Source of the DNA: Aegilops tauschii subsp. strangulata
Taxonomy: Eukaryota; Streptophyta; Magnoliopsida; Poales; Poaceae
DNA: 64,000 nucleotides
NCBI RefSeq assembly: GCF_002575655.3
Contig: NC_053040.3
Coordinates: forward strand, 461,204,780 to 461,268,779
Direction: 5' to 3'
The notes below the pieces were generated by a model, which was not told the DNA's origin, made no database searches, and was given only the letters and a program-made list of their open reading frames with translations. The position numbers and the translations under genes were made by a program. This document shows positions 23,107 to 34,140 of this stretch, in pieces. Positions within the stretch are counted from its first letter, which is position 1. Each line of letters starts with the position of its first letter.

Positions 23107-23263
23107 TGTTGAGTAACGTGATTGTATTAGGAAATATAGGTTAGACTAGGAAATATTCTGGCTTGCCTTGTACTCCAAATAGATCATGTACTCTTATATA
23201 TATGCCCACACAACTCAAGCAATACAACGAACTATTCCACCAATCCCTCTCTCCCTTCTAACA
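23107..23263 (+). repeat. 3' LTR of the non-autonomous element
   Basis: TGTTGAGTAACG to CTTCTAACA, followed by the target duplication AGCTC. Confidence 0.9.
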
Positions 23264-24217
23264 AGCTCACTGCCCAATTTCTCTTTTTTTGTTGCAGCCG
23301 TTTTCGCTGACGACTAGGGCTATGGTGGGTTTGTCAAGTAACGCGGGCATGAAGCATTTATCCGTCGTTGTCGCTAGTGTTGGGTTACTGTGTTGTTCGT
23401 ATGGGCCCTTTTAAGCCTTTTTCTTTTCTTTTTTGCCAAGTTGTGTTTTTATGAGCTTTTTCATTGACGGTTTGGGATGGTTTGTCACTTGTTTCATTTT
23501 TCTCCTATACGACACCGTAGTAGACTAATGTTTATTCCCTTACAAAAAGTAGACTAATGTTTTTGTAATAAGTTTTTTTACGACAATAATGTTTGTTATA
23601 AGTATGCTAATATTGCATAATTGGCTTTTTGCTGCGTCCAGGTTGTTTTTCTCAACGTAGTGTTTTCATTCTTTCTTTTTGTGATTTTTTGTTTTCTTCT
23701 TTTTGGATAGAAAGTGGAAGAGAGTAGTGAGACAAAAGGGCCCAACTTTTTAATTTTTCATTTTCTTTGTTTAGTTCTAAAACATTTTACTAAGGTTTTG
23801 CTAAAACTCAGCTAGCTGAGTTTAGTTTGGTCTCATTCACTTTTACATCTGTTGGTTCATGTCCCGTCGTGATTCATGGTTTTTTTGTGGCTCGTGTTGG
23901 GCTGGGATGTTGCACGTTGCTGTTTTTTTCGTGGGCCAGTTGTTGTTTCGCTGCGGCCCGCCGTTGCTTTAGTTGTGGCCTTTAGCAGCGGCAAGCATTT
24001 CGTCTCCTCTGTAGTGACAAGCTGGAGAGTGTCTCAAAAAAAAAAAAGCTGGAGAGAGTAACGGATCCTAGCGAAACCACACTGTATCCTTTTTTTTCGC
24101 TATTTTTGTTGTTAAGGGGGGCCTTGGCAGCGAGCATATGGATATCTATGTCGTTCATTTTTTTTTGGTTGAGCGTCTATGGATCTTTTCTCGTAAGAGC
24201 ACTTAAATTAGTGATGA
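23264..24217. other. Spacer, no gene seen
   Basis: T-rich, with short internal repeats (GTAGACTAATGTTT twice near 23521-23562, and AGCTGGAGAG on each side of an A12 run at 24019-24057). The CTCAGCTAGCTGAG...GGTCTCATTCACTTTTA motif at about 23805-23850 resembles 20812-20860 on the other side of the retroelement. There is no convincing reading frame. Confidence 0.4.
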
Positions 24218-25047
24218 CACTACTAGGGAAAATCTTATAGACAGACGCTTATTAGTAGCGCGGGTTTATACCCCTCGCCACTGCTACTTACTAGTAGCGC
24301 GGGTTTTTATCCCTCGCTACTACCAAGCGGTCTCTACCGTGTCCCCCGGGACATGTCATAGTAGTAGCGAGCGGTATAAACCCACGCTACTACTAAGTTG
24401 ATAGTAGTAGCACGGTTTTATACCCCTCGCTACTACTAAGTACGAGGTAGGTGAAGTCCCCATATCCTCGGCCGAATCCCTCCTCTCTCCCTCATTCCCC
24501 CCTCTCTCCATAAGCTCTCCTATGCTGCTCCTGCCCAAGCACACCTCCTCCTCCATGACGCCCAACGAGTTCACCTCCCCATGTCGCTAGCATCCAGGAG
24601 GTCGCTCGACTTCCCCCTCGACTCTATGCCACCATGACGGAGCACCTCACCACCGGCGACCATCCCCGCTGCTACCTCCATCTCCTTCCTCTCTCCCTCG
24701 TTCTTCTTTCTCTCTCTCTCGCTCTCCCTCTGGATTGACTGACCCTCCCATGTCCTTGCCGTGCAGGTTGTCACCATGGACGACCAAGAGCTCACTGCCT
24801 TGGCTGCGAAGAGGAGCCCCATGCCGCCGCCTTGCTCGGCCATGGATCCGGACCCTCTGCAGCAGCCGCCGCTAGATCTGGTCTTCCGCCGCCCTTCCAC
24901 ACCCCCGGCGACCCCTGTCGACGCAGGATCGAACCATTGCTGCCATTGACAGCACGCACGGGATCCAGAATTTTTTTGTTTTTGAAATTAATAGTAGTAG
25001 CGTGGGTAGCACCCACGCTACTACCAACAGGCGTAGTAGTAGCGCGG
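24218..25047 (+). mobile_element. One end of a CACTA element with TAGTAGTAGCG subterminal repeats
   Basis: Terminus CACTACTAGGGAAAATC at 24218. Direct and inverted copies of TAGTAGTAGCG(C/A)GGGT...ACCC..CGCTACTACTA occupy 24260-24440 and 24990-25045. Between them is a C-rich segment with a short frame (MDDQELTALAAKRSP from about 24776, after a TGCCGTGCAG acceptor-like site), probably an exon remnant of the element. A gypsy LTR begins at 25048, and the other CACTA end was not found. Confidence 0.72.
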
Positions 25048-26444
25048 TGATATGTCTCCAACGTATCTACTTTTGCTCACGCTTTTCCTCTTATTTTGGA
25101 CTCTAATTTGCATAATTTGAATGAAACTGACCCCGGACTGACGCTATTTTCAGCAGAACTACCATGGTGTTGTTTTGTGCAGAAATAAAAGTTCTCGGAA
25201 TGGAACAAAACTTTGCGAGGATTTTTTATATCAATAATAAAAATTTCTGGAGCAAAGACCCACTAGAGCGGGGCCCCTGGCTGGGCACGACCCACCAGGG
25301 CGCGCCCAGGTGGGTTGTACCCACCTGGTGGCCCCGCTGACGACCCCCCCGATACTATAAAATCACATTATTCCAGAAAAAAATCAGGTAGAACGAATTA
25401 TCGCGATCCACGAGACGGAGCCGCCGCCAAGCCCTGTTCTTCCTCGGGAGCGCAGATCTGGAGTCCGTTTGGGGCTCCGGAGAGGCGGATCTTCGTTCTT
25501 CGTCATCACCAACCCATCTTCATCGCCAATTCCATGATGCTCCCCACCGGGAGTGAGTAATTCCTTCGTAGGCTCGCTGGTCGGTGAGGAGTTGGATGAG
25601 ATTCATCATGTAATCGAGTTAGTTTTGTTAGGGACCGATCCCTAGTATCCACTATGTTCTTAGATTGATGTTGCTATGAATTTCCTATGCTTAATGCTTG
25701 TCACTTTGGGCCCGGGTGCCATGAATGCAGATCTGAACCGTTTATGAATTCATCATTATATCCATGTTTTAGATCCGATCTTGCAAGTTATAGTCACCTA
25801 CTACGTGTTATGATCTGGCAACCCCAGAGTGACAATAACCGGGCCTACTCCCGGTGATGACCGTAGTTTGAGGAGTTCATGTATTCACTATGTGTTAATG
25901 CTTTGTTCCGGTTCTATATTAAAAGGAGGCCTTAATATCCCTTAGTTTCCAATATGGACCCCGCTGCCACGGGAGGGTAGGACAAAAGATGTCATGCAAG
26001 TTCTTTTAATAAAGCACGGATGACTATTTACGGAATACATGCCTACATTATATCGATGAACTGGAGCTAGTGCCGTATCGCCCTAGGTTATAACTGTCAC
26101 ATGATGAATATCATCCAACAAGTCACTGATCATATGCCTACGAATTTATCTTATATTGTTTCTACTAAGTTGCTACTGCTATCATCACTGTTACACTTGC
26201 TACCAAATTACTACTATCACTGTTACTGTTACCGTTGCTGCTGTCACTACTATCAAAACTATCAAACTACTTTGCTACTGATCAGTTTGCTGCAGATAAT
26301 TAATCTCGAGGTGTGGTTGAATTGAAAACTCAGCTGCTAATACCTTCAAATATTCTTTGGCTTCCCTTGTGTCGAATCTATAAATTTGGGTTGAATACTC
26401 TACCCTCGAAAATTGTTGCGATCCCCTATACTTGTGGGTTATCA
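25048..26444 (+). repeat. 5' LTR of the Athila-like gypsy
   Basis: TGATATGTCTCCAACG to CTTGTGGGTTATCA, 1397 bp. A TATA box ACTATAAAAT is at 25354-25363. CTGCTA/ACTGTT-rich low complexity lies at 26160-26290. The inverted solo LTR at 29688-32799 is the same LTR. Confidence 0.88.
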
Positions 26445-26455
26445 AGACCTTTTTC

Positions 26456-26473
26456 TAGCGCCGTTGCCGGGGA
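26456..26473 (+). other. Primer binding site, Asp tRNA type
   Basis: TAGCGCCGTTGCCGGGGA. The complement of plant Asp-tRNA begins TGGCGCCG, so base 2 has changed from G to A. Confidence 0.75.
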
Positions 26474-26522
26474 GCATAGCTATATTTGTTGAGTCACTTG
26501 GGATTATTATCATATTATCACA

Positions 26523-28110
26523 ATGAAGAATCTGAAGGATACAAAGACTAAGATTTATCCCTCAAAGACAAGGGGAGGTAAGGAACTGCCATCCAGTTCT
26601 TCTTTAGATTCACCTTCTGTTATGAGTAAACTTGCAACACCACCACATGCTATCAATTCTAGTATGTCGCAAGTTATTGATGATGCTACTTCTACTATGA
26701 ATGATGCCTATGATGATGCTAGTACCTTGCTTGATAATGATGATGTGCCACTTGGTGAACTTCTTGATGAACAAACTGCTAGAGTAATACAACATGATGT
26801 TGTTGAATCTGATGATGAGCTTGAAACTGAAAGTCCTGAAACACCTGCTAGAACTAGCCTTCCTAGATATGAATTGCCTGAGGTACTGGAAGGTTATGTT
26901 ATGAGTGAAGAATTAACTAGAGATATTCTTGCTTGTAATGATAGAGATGATCTAGAGAAATTACAACACAAGTATAAAGAAAAATCTCTGAATGCTAGAA
27001 TGAAATGTGATCCTAAGTTTGCTACTTCACGTATCTTTATTGATGATAAGGATTATGAATTCTCTTTCGACCCAGAGTTAATTACTTTGGTCGAATCTGA
27101 TCCTTTCCATGGTTATGAAACTGAAACTGTTATGGCACATCTTACTATGTTGAATGATATAGCCACCCTTTTTACTCATGATGAGAAAACTCGATATTAC
27201 TTTATTCTCAAATTGTTTCCTTTCTCATTAAAGGGTGATGCTAAAGCTTGGTACAATACTCTTACTCCTTGTTGTGTGTGTAGTCCCCAGGATATGATTT
27301 ATTACTTCTCTGAAAAATATTTTCCTGCTCATAAGAAACAAGCTATCTTACATGAAATATTTAACTTTGTGCAAACTAAAGAAGATAGTCTCCCACAAGC
27401 TTAGGGGAGGCTTTGCCAGTTACTTAATGCTTTGCCTGATCATTCTCTTAAGAAAAATGAAATACTTGATATCTTCTATAATGTACTAACCGATGCTTCT
27501 AGGGACTTCCTAGATAGTTGTGCTGGTTGTGTTTTCAAGGAACGAACTATTGCTCAAGCTGAAGAATTATTGAATAACATATTGAAAAATTATGATGATT
27601 GGACTATTCCTGAACCACCGCCTAAACCCACTCCGAAGAAGAGGCGTATATTATATCTCAGTCCTGAAGATATGCAAGAGGCAAAGAAATCTATGAAGGA
27701 AAAAGGTATTAAAGCCGAGGATGTTAAAAAATTTCTTCCTATTGAAGAAATAAATGGGCTTAATACACCACCACTGCCTAAGGTGGTAGAGGTAAATTCT
27801 CTTATGAAGTTCAATGAAAATGATAATCCTCACAATATGCATCCTAGCCCATGCCTTTATGAGTTTGAAAACTACATTAGAAAACAAGATCACTTCAATG
27901 CAAATGTCATGAAACAATTGAAATATAATTCTGATATGATTGCTCCTTGAGTGACTTGTTATTTAGAATTTCAAATGATGTTAGAGGTGTTGGAAAACAT
28001 GCTTCTATGGTTCAAACCCAGTTAGAACAAGTTGCTAAGTCACAAAGAGAATTGCTTGATGAAATGAATCATAATATGCATGACTTTGTTGTTAGAGTTG
28101 CAACTAGATG
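26523..28110 (+). pseudogene. Athila-type gag, stop codon and frameshift
   Basis: Structural protein of the retrotransposon particle. The ATG at 26523 opens 293 codons. The Retrotrans_gag-like core includes FPFSLKGDAKAWYNTL (about 27220-27270). The frame ends in TAG at 27402-27404, in SLPQA*GRLCQLLN, where Trp is expected. It resumes in the same frame from 27432 (LLNALPDHSLKKNEILDIFYN) to a stop at 27950, then shifts. The remaining part to about 28110 is out of frame. The family Trp-to-stop reading is inferred from AW-G/E-RF motifs in related gags. Confidence 0.8.
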
Positions 28111-28117
28111 AGGTAAA

Positions 28118-29305
28118 ATGACTCAGGAACCACTTTATCCCGAGGGACACCCAAAAAGAATTGAAGAAGACTCACAAAGAAATAACACTAGTGCACCTAG
28201 TCCTTCTAAAAGGAAAAAGAAAAAGAAAAATGATAGGACTTTGAACACTTCTAGTGAACCTGAAATAGAAAAACCTCCTGATAATGAAAATGAAACTTCT
28301 ATCTCTGATGCTGAAACTCAGTCTGGTAATGAACACTCACCTAGTGATAATGAAAAAGATAATCGTGAGGTTCATGAAGACACTCAAACAAATAATAATA
28401 AAGAACCAGATAATGATGTTGAGATAGAACCACCAGTTGATCTTGATAACCCACAACCTAAAAATAAAAGGTATGATAAAAGATACTTTGTGGCTAGGAA
28501 ACACGGTAAAGAAAGAGAACTGTGGGTTCAAAAACCTATGCCTTTTCCACCCAAGTCAACTAAAAAGAAAGATGATGAAGAATTTGAATGCTTTGCTGAA
28601 ATGCTGAGGCCAGTCTTTTTATGTACTCGCTTGACTGATATCCTTAAAATGCCTCCTTATGCAAAGTATATGAAAGACATCATCACTAATAAGAGAAAAA
28701 TACCGGAAGCTGAAATCTCCACTATGATTGCTAATTATACTTTTACAGATGGAGTACCTAACAAACTTGGAGATCCGGGTATACCAACTATACCTTGCTC
28801 CATCAAGAAGAATTATGTGAAAACTGCTTTGTGTGACTTAGGAGCTGGTGTTAGTGTTATGCCTTACTCTTTATATAAAATACTTCACTTGAATAAACTC
28901 ACACCTACTGAAATATCTTTGCAAATGGCTGATAAATCAACTGCCATACCTATCGGTATCTGTGAGGATGTGCCCGTTGTTGTTGCTAATGTTACTATTT
29001 TGACTGACTTTGTTATACTTGAGATGCCCGAGGATGACAACATGTCGATTATCCTTGGTAGACCCTTCTTGAATACTGCAGGGGCTGTTATTGATTGCAA
29101 TAAAAGCAAGGTCACTTTTCTTATTAATGGTAATGAGCATATGGTGCACTTTCCGAAGAAACAATTCCCAGTGAATGGTATTAATGTTATTGAAAAATCT
29201 CCGACAATCACTATTGGAAGTTTTCAAATACCTCTACCTACTGTCAAAAAGAAATATGAAATGATTATTGTTGGGGAGATGCATATCCCCATTGAGGTAA
29301 CTTAG
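28118..29305 (+). CDS. Aspartic protease region of the Athila-like gypsy (gag C-terminus to protease)
   Basis: 395 codons. The first half is polar and lysine-rich (SPSKRKKKKKNDR) and acidic, followed by a segment near 28470-28760 (KRYDKRYFVARKHGKERELW). The retropepsin-like fold then carries a catalytic motif reading CDLGAGVSVMPYSLYK (about residues 240-255), where D-L-G replaces the more usual D-T/S-G. The second signature, ILGRPFLNTAGAVIDC, is near residue 310. The frame ends at a TAG at 29303 with no reverse transcriptase following. In an intact Athila, gag, protease and pol form one frame. Confidence 0.75.
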   Translation: MTQEPLYPEGHPKRIEEDSQRNNTSAPSPSKRKKKKKNDRTLNTSSEPEIEKPPDNENETSISDAETQSGNEHSPSDNEKDNREVHEDTQTNNNKEPDNDVEIEPPVDLDNPQPKNKRYDKRYFVARKHGKERELWVQKPMPFPPKSTKKKDDEEFECFAEMLRPVFLCTRLTDILKMPPYAKYMKDIITNKRKIPEAEISTMIANYTFTDGVPNKLGDPGIPTIPCSIKKNYVKTALCDLGAGVSVMPYSLYKILHLNKLTPTEISLQMADKSTAIPIGICEDVPVVVANVTILTDFVILEMPEDDNMSIILGRPFLNTAGAVIDCNKSKVTFLINGNEHMVHFPKKQFPVNGINVIEKSPTITIGSFQIPLPTVKKKYEMIIVGEMHIPIEVT

Positions 29306-29687
29306 TGATTTACAAAACTTCTTCGGTTTCATGCTAATCGAAAGTGGTTGTTAATAAGACCTGATCAACCTTATTAATGCATCATTTTTAAACGGTATGA
29401 AGTTGATGAATTTAGTAAGGACTAATTTCTGTCCCTAACTTTTTATTCTCTGTTTTTATTAGTTAAATAAAATAAAATGCCATGTTTTGTCAGTTTTCTG
29501 AATTTTCCATGCAATAAAAAATGACCCAAAAATAAAAGTTCTCAGAATGCCCTGAAAATTTTATATGATTTTTTCCTGAATATTTAAGAATTTTTGGTGC
29601 AAAAATTACCAGAGGGAGGTGCACCAGGTGGGCACAACCCACCTGGGCGCGCCAGGACCCCCAGGCGCGCCCTGGTGCGTTGTGGTC
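29306..29687 (+). other. 3' interior of the Athila-like element, non-coding
   Basis: AT-rich (AATAAAATAAAATGCC) and then a GC-rich GGTGGGCACAACCCACC stretch resembling the 5' LTR at 25290-25330. No gene seen. Confidence 0.5.
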
Positions 29688-32600
29688 TGATAACCCACAA
29701 GTATAGGGGATCGCAACAGTTTTCGAGGGTAGAGTATTCAACCCAAATTTATTGATTCAACACAAGGGGAGCCAAAGAATATCCTCAAGTATTAGCAGTT
29801 GAGTTGTCAATTCAACCACACCTGGATAACTTAATATCTGCAGCAAAGTATGTAGTAGCAAAGTAGTATGGAAGTAACGGTAACAGTGGCAAAAGTAACA
29901 GCAGCAGTTTTGTAGTAATTGTAACAGTGGCAACGAAAAAGTAACTAAGCAAAGATCAATATGTGAAAAGCTCGTAGGCATTGGATCAGTGTTGGATAAT
30001 TATGTTGGATGCGATTCTCATGCAATAGTTATAACATAGGGTGACACAGAACTAGCTCCTGTTCATCAATGTAATGTAGGCATGTATTCCGAATATAGTC
30101 ATACGTGCTTATGGAAAAGAACTTGCATGACATCTTTTTGTTGGGGAACGTAGTAATTTCAAAAAAATTCCTACGCACACGCAAGATCATGGTGATGCAT
30201 AGCAACGAGAGGGAGAGTGTTGTCCACGTACCCTCGTAGACTGACAGCGGAAGCGTTATTACAACGCAGTTGATGTAGTCGTACGTCTTCACGATCCGGC
30301 CGATCAAGTACCGAACGCACGGCACCTCCGAGTTCAGCACACGTTCAACTCGATGACGTCCCTCGAACTCCGATCCAGCCGAGTGTTGAGGGAGAGTTTC
30401 GTCAGCACGACGGCGTGGTGACGATGATGATGTTTCACCGACGCAGGGCTTCGCCTAAGCTCCGCAACGGTATTATCGAGGTGTAATATGGTGGAGGGGG
30501 GCACCGCACACGGCTAAAATATCGTATATCAAGTGTGTCCATGGGGTGCCCCCCTGCCCCCGTATATAAAGGAGCAAGGGGGAGGCCGCCGGCCTAGGGA
30601 GGAGAGGCGCGCCAGAAGGGGGAGTCCTACTCCCACCGGGAGTAGGACTCCTCCTTTCCTTGTTGGAATAGGAGAAGGGAAGGGAGAAGGAGAAAGAAGG
30701 AAGGGGGCGCCCCCCTTCCCTAGTCCAATTCGGACCAGACCATGGGGAGGGGCGCGACCACCTTTTGAGGCCTTTCTCTCCTTTCCCGTATGGCCCATTA
30801 AGGCCCAATACGAATTCCCGTAACTCTCCGGTACTCTGAAAAATACCCGAATCACTCGGAACCTTTCCGAAGTCCGAATATAGTCGTCCAATATATCGAT
30901 TTTTACGTCTCGGCCATTTCGATACTCCTCGTCATGTCCCCGATCTCATCCGGGACTCCGAACTCCTTCGGTACATCAAAACTCAATAAAACTGTCATCA
31001 TAACGTTAAGTGTGCGGACCCTACGGGTTCGAGAACTATGTAGACATGACCGAGACACCTCTCCGGTCAATAACCAATAGCGGGATCTGGATGCCCATAT
31101 TGGCTCCCACATATTCTACGAAGATCTTTATCGGTCAGATCACATAACAACATACGTTGTTCCCTTTGTCATCGGTATGTTACTTGCCCGAGATTCGATC
31201 GTCGGTATCTCGATACCTAGTTCAATCTCGTTACCGGCAAGTCTCTTTACTCGTTTCGTAATACATCATCCCGCAACTAACTCATTAGTCACAATGCTTG
31301 CAAGGCTTATAGTGATGTGCATTACCGAGTGGACCCAGAGATACCTCTCCGGCAATCGGAGTGACAAATCCTAATCTCGAAATACGCCAACCCAACAAGT
31401 ACCTTTGGAGACACCTGTAGAGCACCTTTATAATCACCCATTTACGTTGTGACGTTTGGTAGCACACAAAGTGTTCCTCCGGTAAACGGGAGTTGCATAA
31501 TCTCATAGTCATAGGAACATGTATAAGTCATGAAGAAAGCAATAGCAACATACTAAACGATCGGGTGCTAAGCTAACGGAATGGGTCAAGTCAATCACGT
31601 CATTCTCCTAATGAGGTGATCCCGTTAATCAAATGACAACTCATGTCTATGGCTAGGAAACATAACCATCTTTGATTAACGAGCTAGTCAAGTAGAGGCA
31701 TACTAGTGACACTCTGTTTGTCTATGTATTCACACATGTATTATGTTTCCGGTTAATACAATTCTAGCATGAATAATAAACATTTATCATGATATAAGGA
31801 AATGTATAATACTTTATTATCGCCTCTAGGGCATATTTCCTTCACTTTTGTCCTACCCTCCCGTGGCAGGCGGGTCCTATTGGAAACTAAGGGATATTAA
31901 GGCCTCCTTTTAATAGAGTACCGGACTAAAGCATTAACACTCAGTGAATACAAGAACTCCTTAAACTACGATCATCACCGGGAGTGGTCCCAATTATTGT
32001 CACGACGGGGTTACCGGATCATAACACATAGTAGGTGACTAATGACTTGCAAGATAGGATCAAGAACTCACATATATTCATGAAAACATAATAGGTTCAG
32101 ATCTGAATTCATTACACTCGGGCCCTAGTGACAAGCATTAAGCACAACAAAGTCATAGCAACATCAATCTCAGAACATAGTGGATACTAGGGATCAAACC
32201 CTAACAAAACTAATTCGATTACTTGATAAATCTCATCCAACCCATCACCGTCCAGCAGGCCTACGATGGAATTACTCACACACGGCGGTGAGCATCATGA
32301 AATTGGTGATGGAGGAAGGTTGATGATGACGACGGCGACGGATTCCCCTCTCCGGAGCCCCGAACGGACTCCAGATCAGCCCTCCCGAGAGAGATTAGGG
32401 CTTGGTGGCGGCTCCGTATCGTAAAATGCGATGAATCCTTCTCTCTGATTTTTCTCTCCCCAAATGTGAATATATAGAGTTGGAGTTGACGTCGGTGGAG
32501 CTCCAGGGGGCCCACGAGACTGGGGGCGCGCCCAGGGGGTAGGCACGCCCCCACCCTCATGGACAGGGTGTGGGCCCCTTGGTCTTGATTCTTTCACCAG

Positions 32601-32799
32601 TATTTTTAATATATTCGAAAAATATTCTCCGTGAAGTTTCAGGTGATTCCGAGAACTTTTATTTCTGCACAAAAATAACACCATGGCAATTCTGCTGAAA
32701 ATAACGTCAGTCCGGGTTAGTTCCATTCAAATCATTCAAGTTAGAGTCCAAAACAAGGGCAAAAGTGTTTGGAAAAGTAGATACGATGGACACGTATCA
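29688..32799 (-). mobile_element. Solo LTR of the same Athila-like family, inverted, carrying a nested solo LTR
   Basis: On plus it runs from TGATAACCCACAAG to CACGTATCA, the reverse complement of the LTR at 25048-26444. A perfect 5-bp target duplication TGGTC flanks it (29683-29687 and 32800-32804). After subtracting the insertion at 30139-31844 and its TSD copy, its length is 1401 bp, matching the 5' LTR. No interior survives, so it formed by recombination between two LTRs. Confidence 0.9.
30139..31844 (-). mobile_element. Solo LTR of an Angela-type copia, inverted
   Basis: Plus strand TGTTGGGGAACGTAG to GGGCATATTTCCTTCA, the reverse complement of the copia LTRs elsewhere in the window, 1706 bp. 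The target duplication CTTTT is at 30134-30138 and 31845-31849. Joining the flanks across it restores the Athila LTR sequence GACATCTTTTGTCC. Confidence 0.92.
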
Positions 32800-32804
32800 T
32801 GGTC

Positions 32805-33253
32805 CCCACGTGGGCCCCCTCACTTATCTCTTTAGCCCACATCATCACTCACCTCCAAAAAAATCCCCATTGCTCTCTCTCCCGTGTTCTTGAGCTCAAA
32901 CCCGCGGATTCTGATCTCTTTGCTCGAAGCTCCGTTTCTGAAACTGTTTCGGGGGATTGTTGCTTGGTATGTGACTCCACCATTTGTCCAATTAGTTTTT
33001 GTTTTAGTGGTTTATACTTTGAATAATTAGCTACTCTTGGTGCTGCTGTAGATGTGCTTGCATGTTCAATTCTTAGTGTTCTAAGTAGTTTGAATGCTTG
33101 CTATGGCCTCTATGTATCCCTATGAGTAGTTGCTATCAATTTTGTGAAGTTTTGTTGAGAAAATTTTGTTAACTAAAAATTCAGATTTTTGTTCATAGGA
33201 AAAAGTGTACGCGGACATGATGAACCTATTTGGAAGGAGTTCCTCGAGGGCAT
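32805..33253 (+). other. Presumed resumed interior of the Athila-like gypsy, non-coding
   Basis: Follows directly on the TGGTC duplication (GTGGTCCCCACGTGGG across the junction). It contains a C/T-rich stretch and ends at the CACTA terminus at 33254. No frame is recognised. Confidence 0.5.
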
Positions 33254-33699
33254 CACTACAATAAAAAGACAAATCAGTGATATTTTGGGCCGAACGAATT
33301 TTTTTTCTATCATAGTTATGACACTTCTATGACGACAATTGTGACAAAACCCGGTATCATCATAGATGTGGTGGGCTCCTACTTCTATGACAAAAAATCA
33401 TGAAAGAAAATGGGCTTTTCGTCCTGGGCGGGGCGAAGACACAGCTGCATGACATTCTTTGGGCCGCCCATGACGGAAAAAACCGTGGTAGAAGCGAGGG
33501 CGAGGAAAATATCGGGGTGTTCCCGGTTACGGTGGTTGGTCGGGGCCGAGCGATGCGCGTTTCTCTCGTACACGCACGCGCGTGGGTGTGAGGCGTTGGG
33601 CTCTAACTGAACCCGAGCGATCGATCTATGGCTGTTAACTGAACCCGATCAAGCGATTCCTTCGCTGCTGCTGCTAACTGAAGCCGATCGATGCTGCCT

Positions 33700-34140
33700 C
33701 TGGATGAACAGTGAGCGTTGCTGGGGGGGGGGGGTTGGATGAACAGTTCCCGGTGGGGGTGGATGAACAGGACCCCGTGGTGTTGCCTCTGGATGAACAG
33801 GACCCCGAACGATCGAGCCGGTTGGGGTTGGATGAACAGGACCCCGTGGAGGGCTGGATGAACAGGACCACCTCGTGGAGGGCTGGATGAACAGTAGATG
33901 GTGGAGGGCTGGATGAATAGTAGCCCATGGAGGGGTGGTTGAACAGGAGCCCATGGAGAGGGCTGGTTGAACAGTAGCCGGTGGAGTAGCGCGCGGTGGA
34001 GGCTGGATGAACAGGAGCCCGTGGATGAACAGTCACAGGTGGTGGCTGGAGGAGGTCGACGGTGGATGAACAGTAGCCCGTCGAGGCTGGAGGGGGTCGA
34101 CGGTGGAGATGAACAGTATCCCGTGGAGTCCCGTTTTACG
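33700..34140 (-). repeat. GGATGAACAG minisatellite
   Basis: About twelve degenerate units of 25-45 bp built on GGCTGGATGAACAG(T/G)A and GCCCGTGGAGG. A G10 run is at 33723-33733. The repeat keeps three minus-strand frames open at once; none is a plausible protein. Confidence 0.75.

Larger units (their letters stand above)
20944..23263 (+). mobile_element. Non-autonomous LTR retrotransposon (short LTRs, no gag-pol)
   Basis: Two short LTRs (164 and 157 bp), a primer binding site TGGTATCAG right after the 5' LTR, a polypurine tract right before the 3' LTR and a perfect 5-bp target duplication AGCTC (20939-20943 and 23264-23268) define a complete insertion of 2320 bp. The 2-kb interior is GC-rich and encodes none of gag, protease, integrase or reverse transcriptase, so mobilisation must have come from an autonomous copia supplying proteins in trans. 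It is larger than a typical TRIM and smaller than a typical LARD. Confidence 0.88.
25048..33253 (+). mobile_element. Athila-like gypsy retrotransposon with gag and protease only, 3' end missing
   Basis: 5' LTR 25048-26444, tRNA-Asp-type primer site, gag (26523-28110) and protease (28118-29305). A 378-bp tail then leads to the nested solo LTR (29688-32799), and presumed interior continues at 32800-33253. The target site on the left is probably CGCGG (25043-25047). No reverse transcriptase, RNase H or integrase and no 3' LTR are seen before the next CACTA at 33254. It resembles the gag-only Athila derivatives common in Triticeae. Confidence 0.75.

Noticed and set aside
26101..26325. Leu/Tyr/Cys-rich 74-codon frame
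   Set aside because: It lies in the CTGCTA/ACTGTT low-complexity part of the gypsy LTR, with a partial inverted counterpart in the solo LTR near 29860-29960 that encodes something else.
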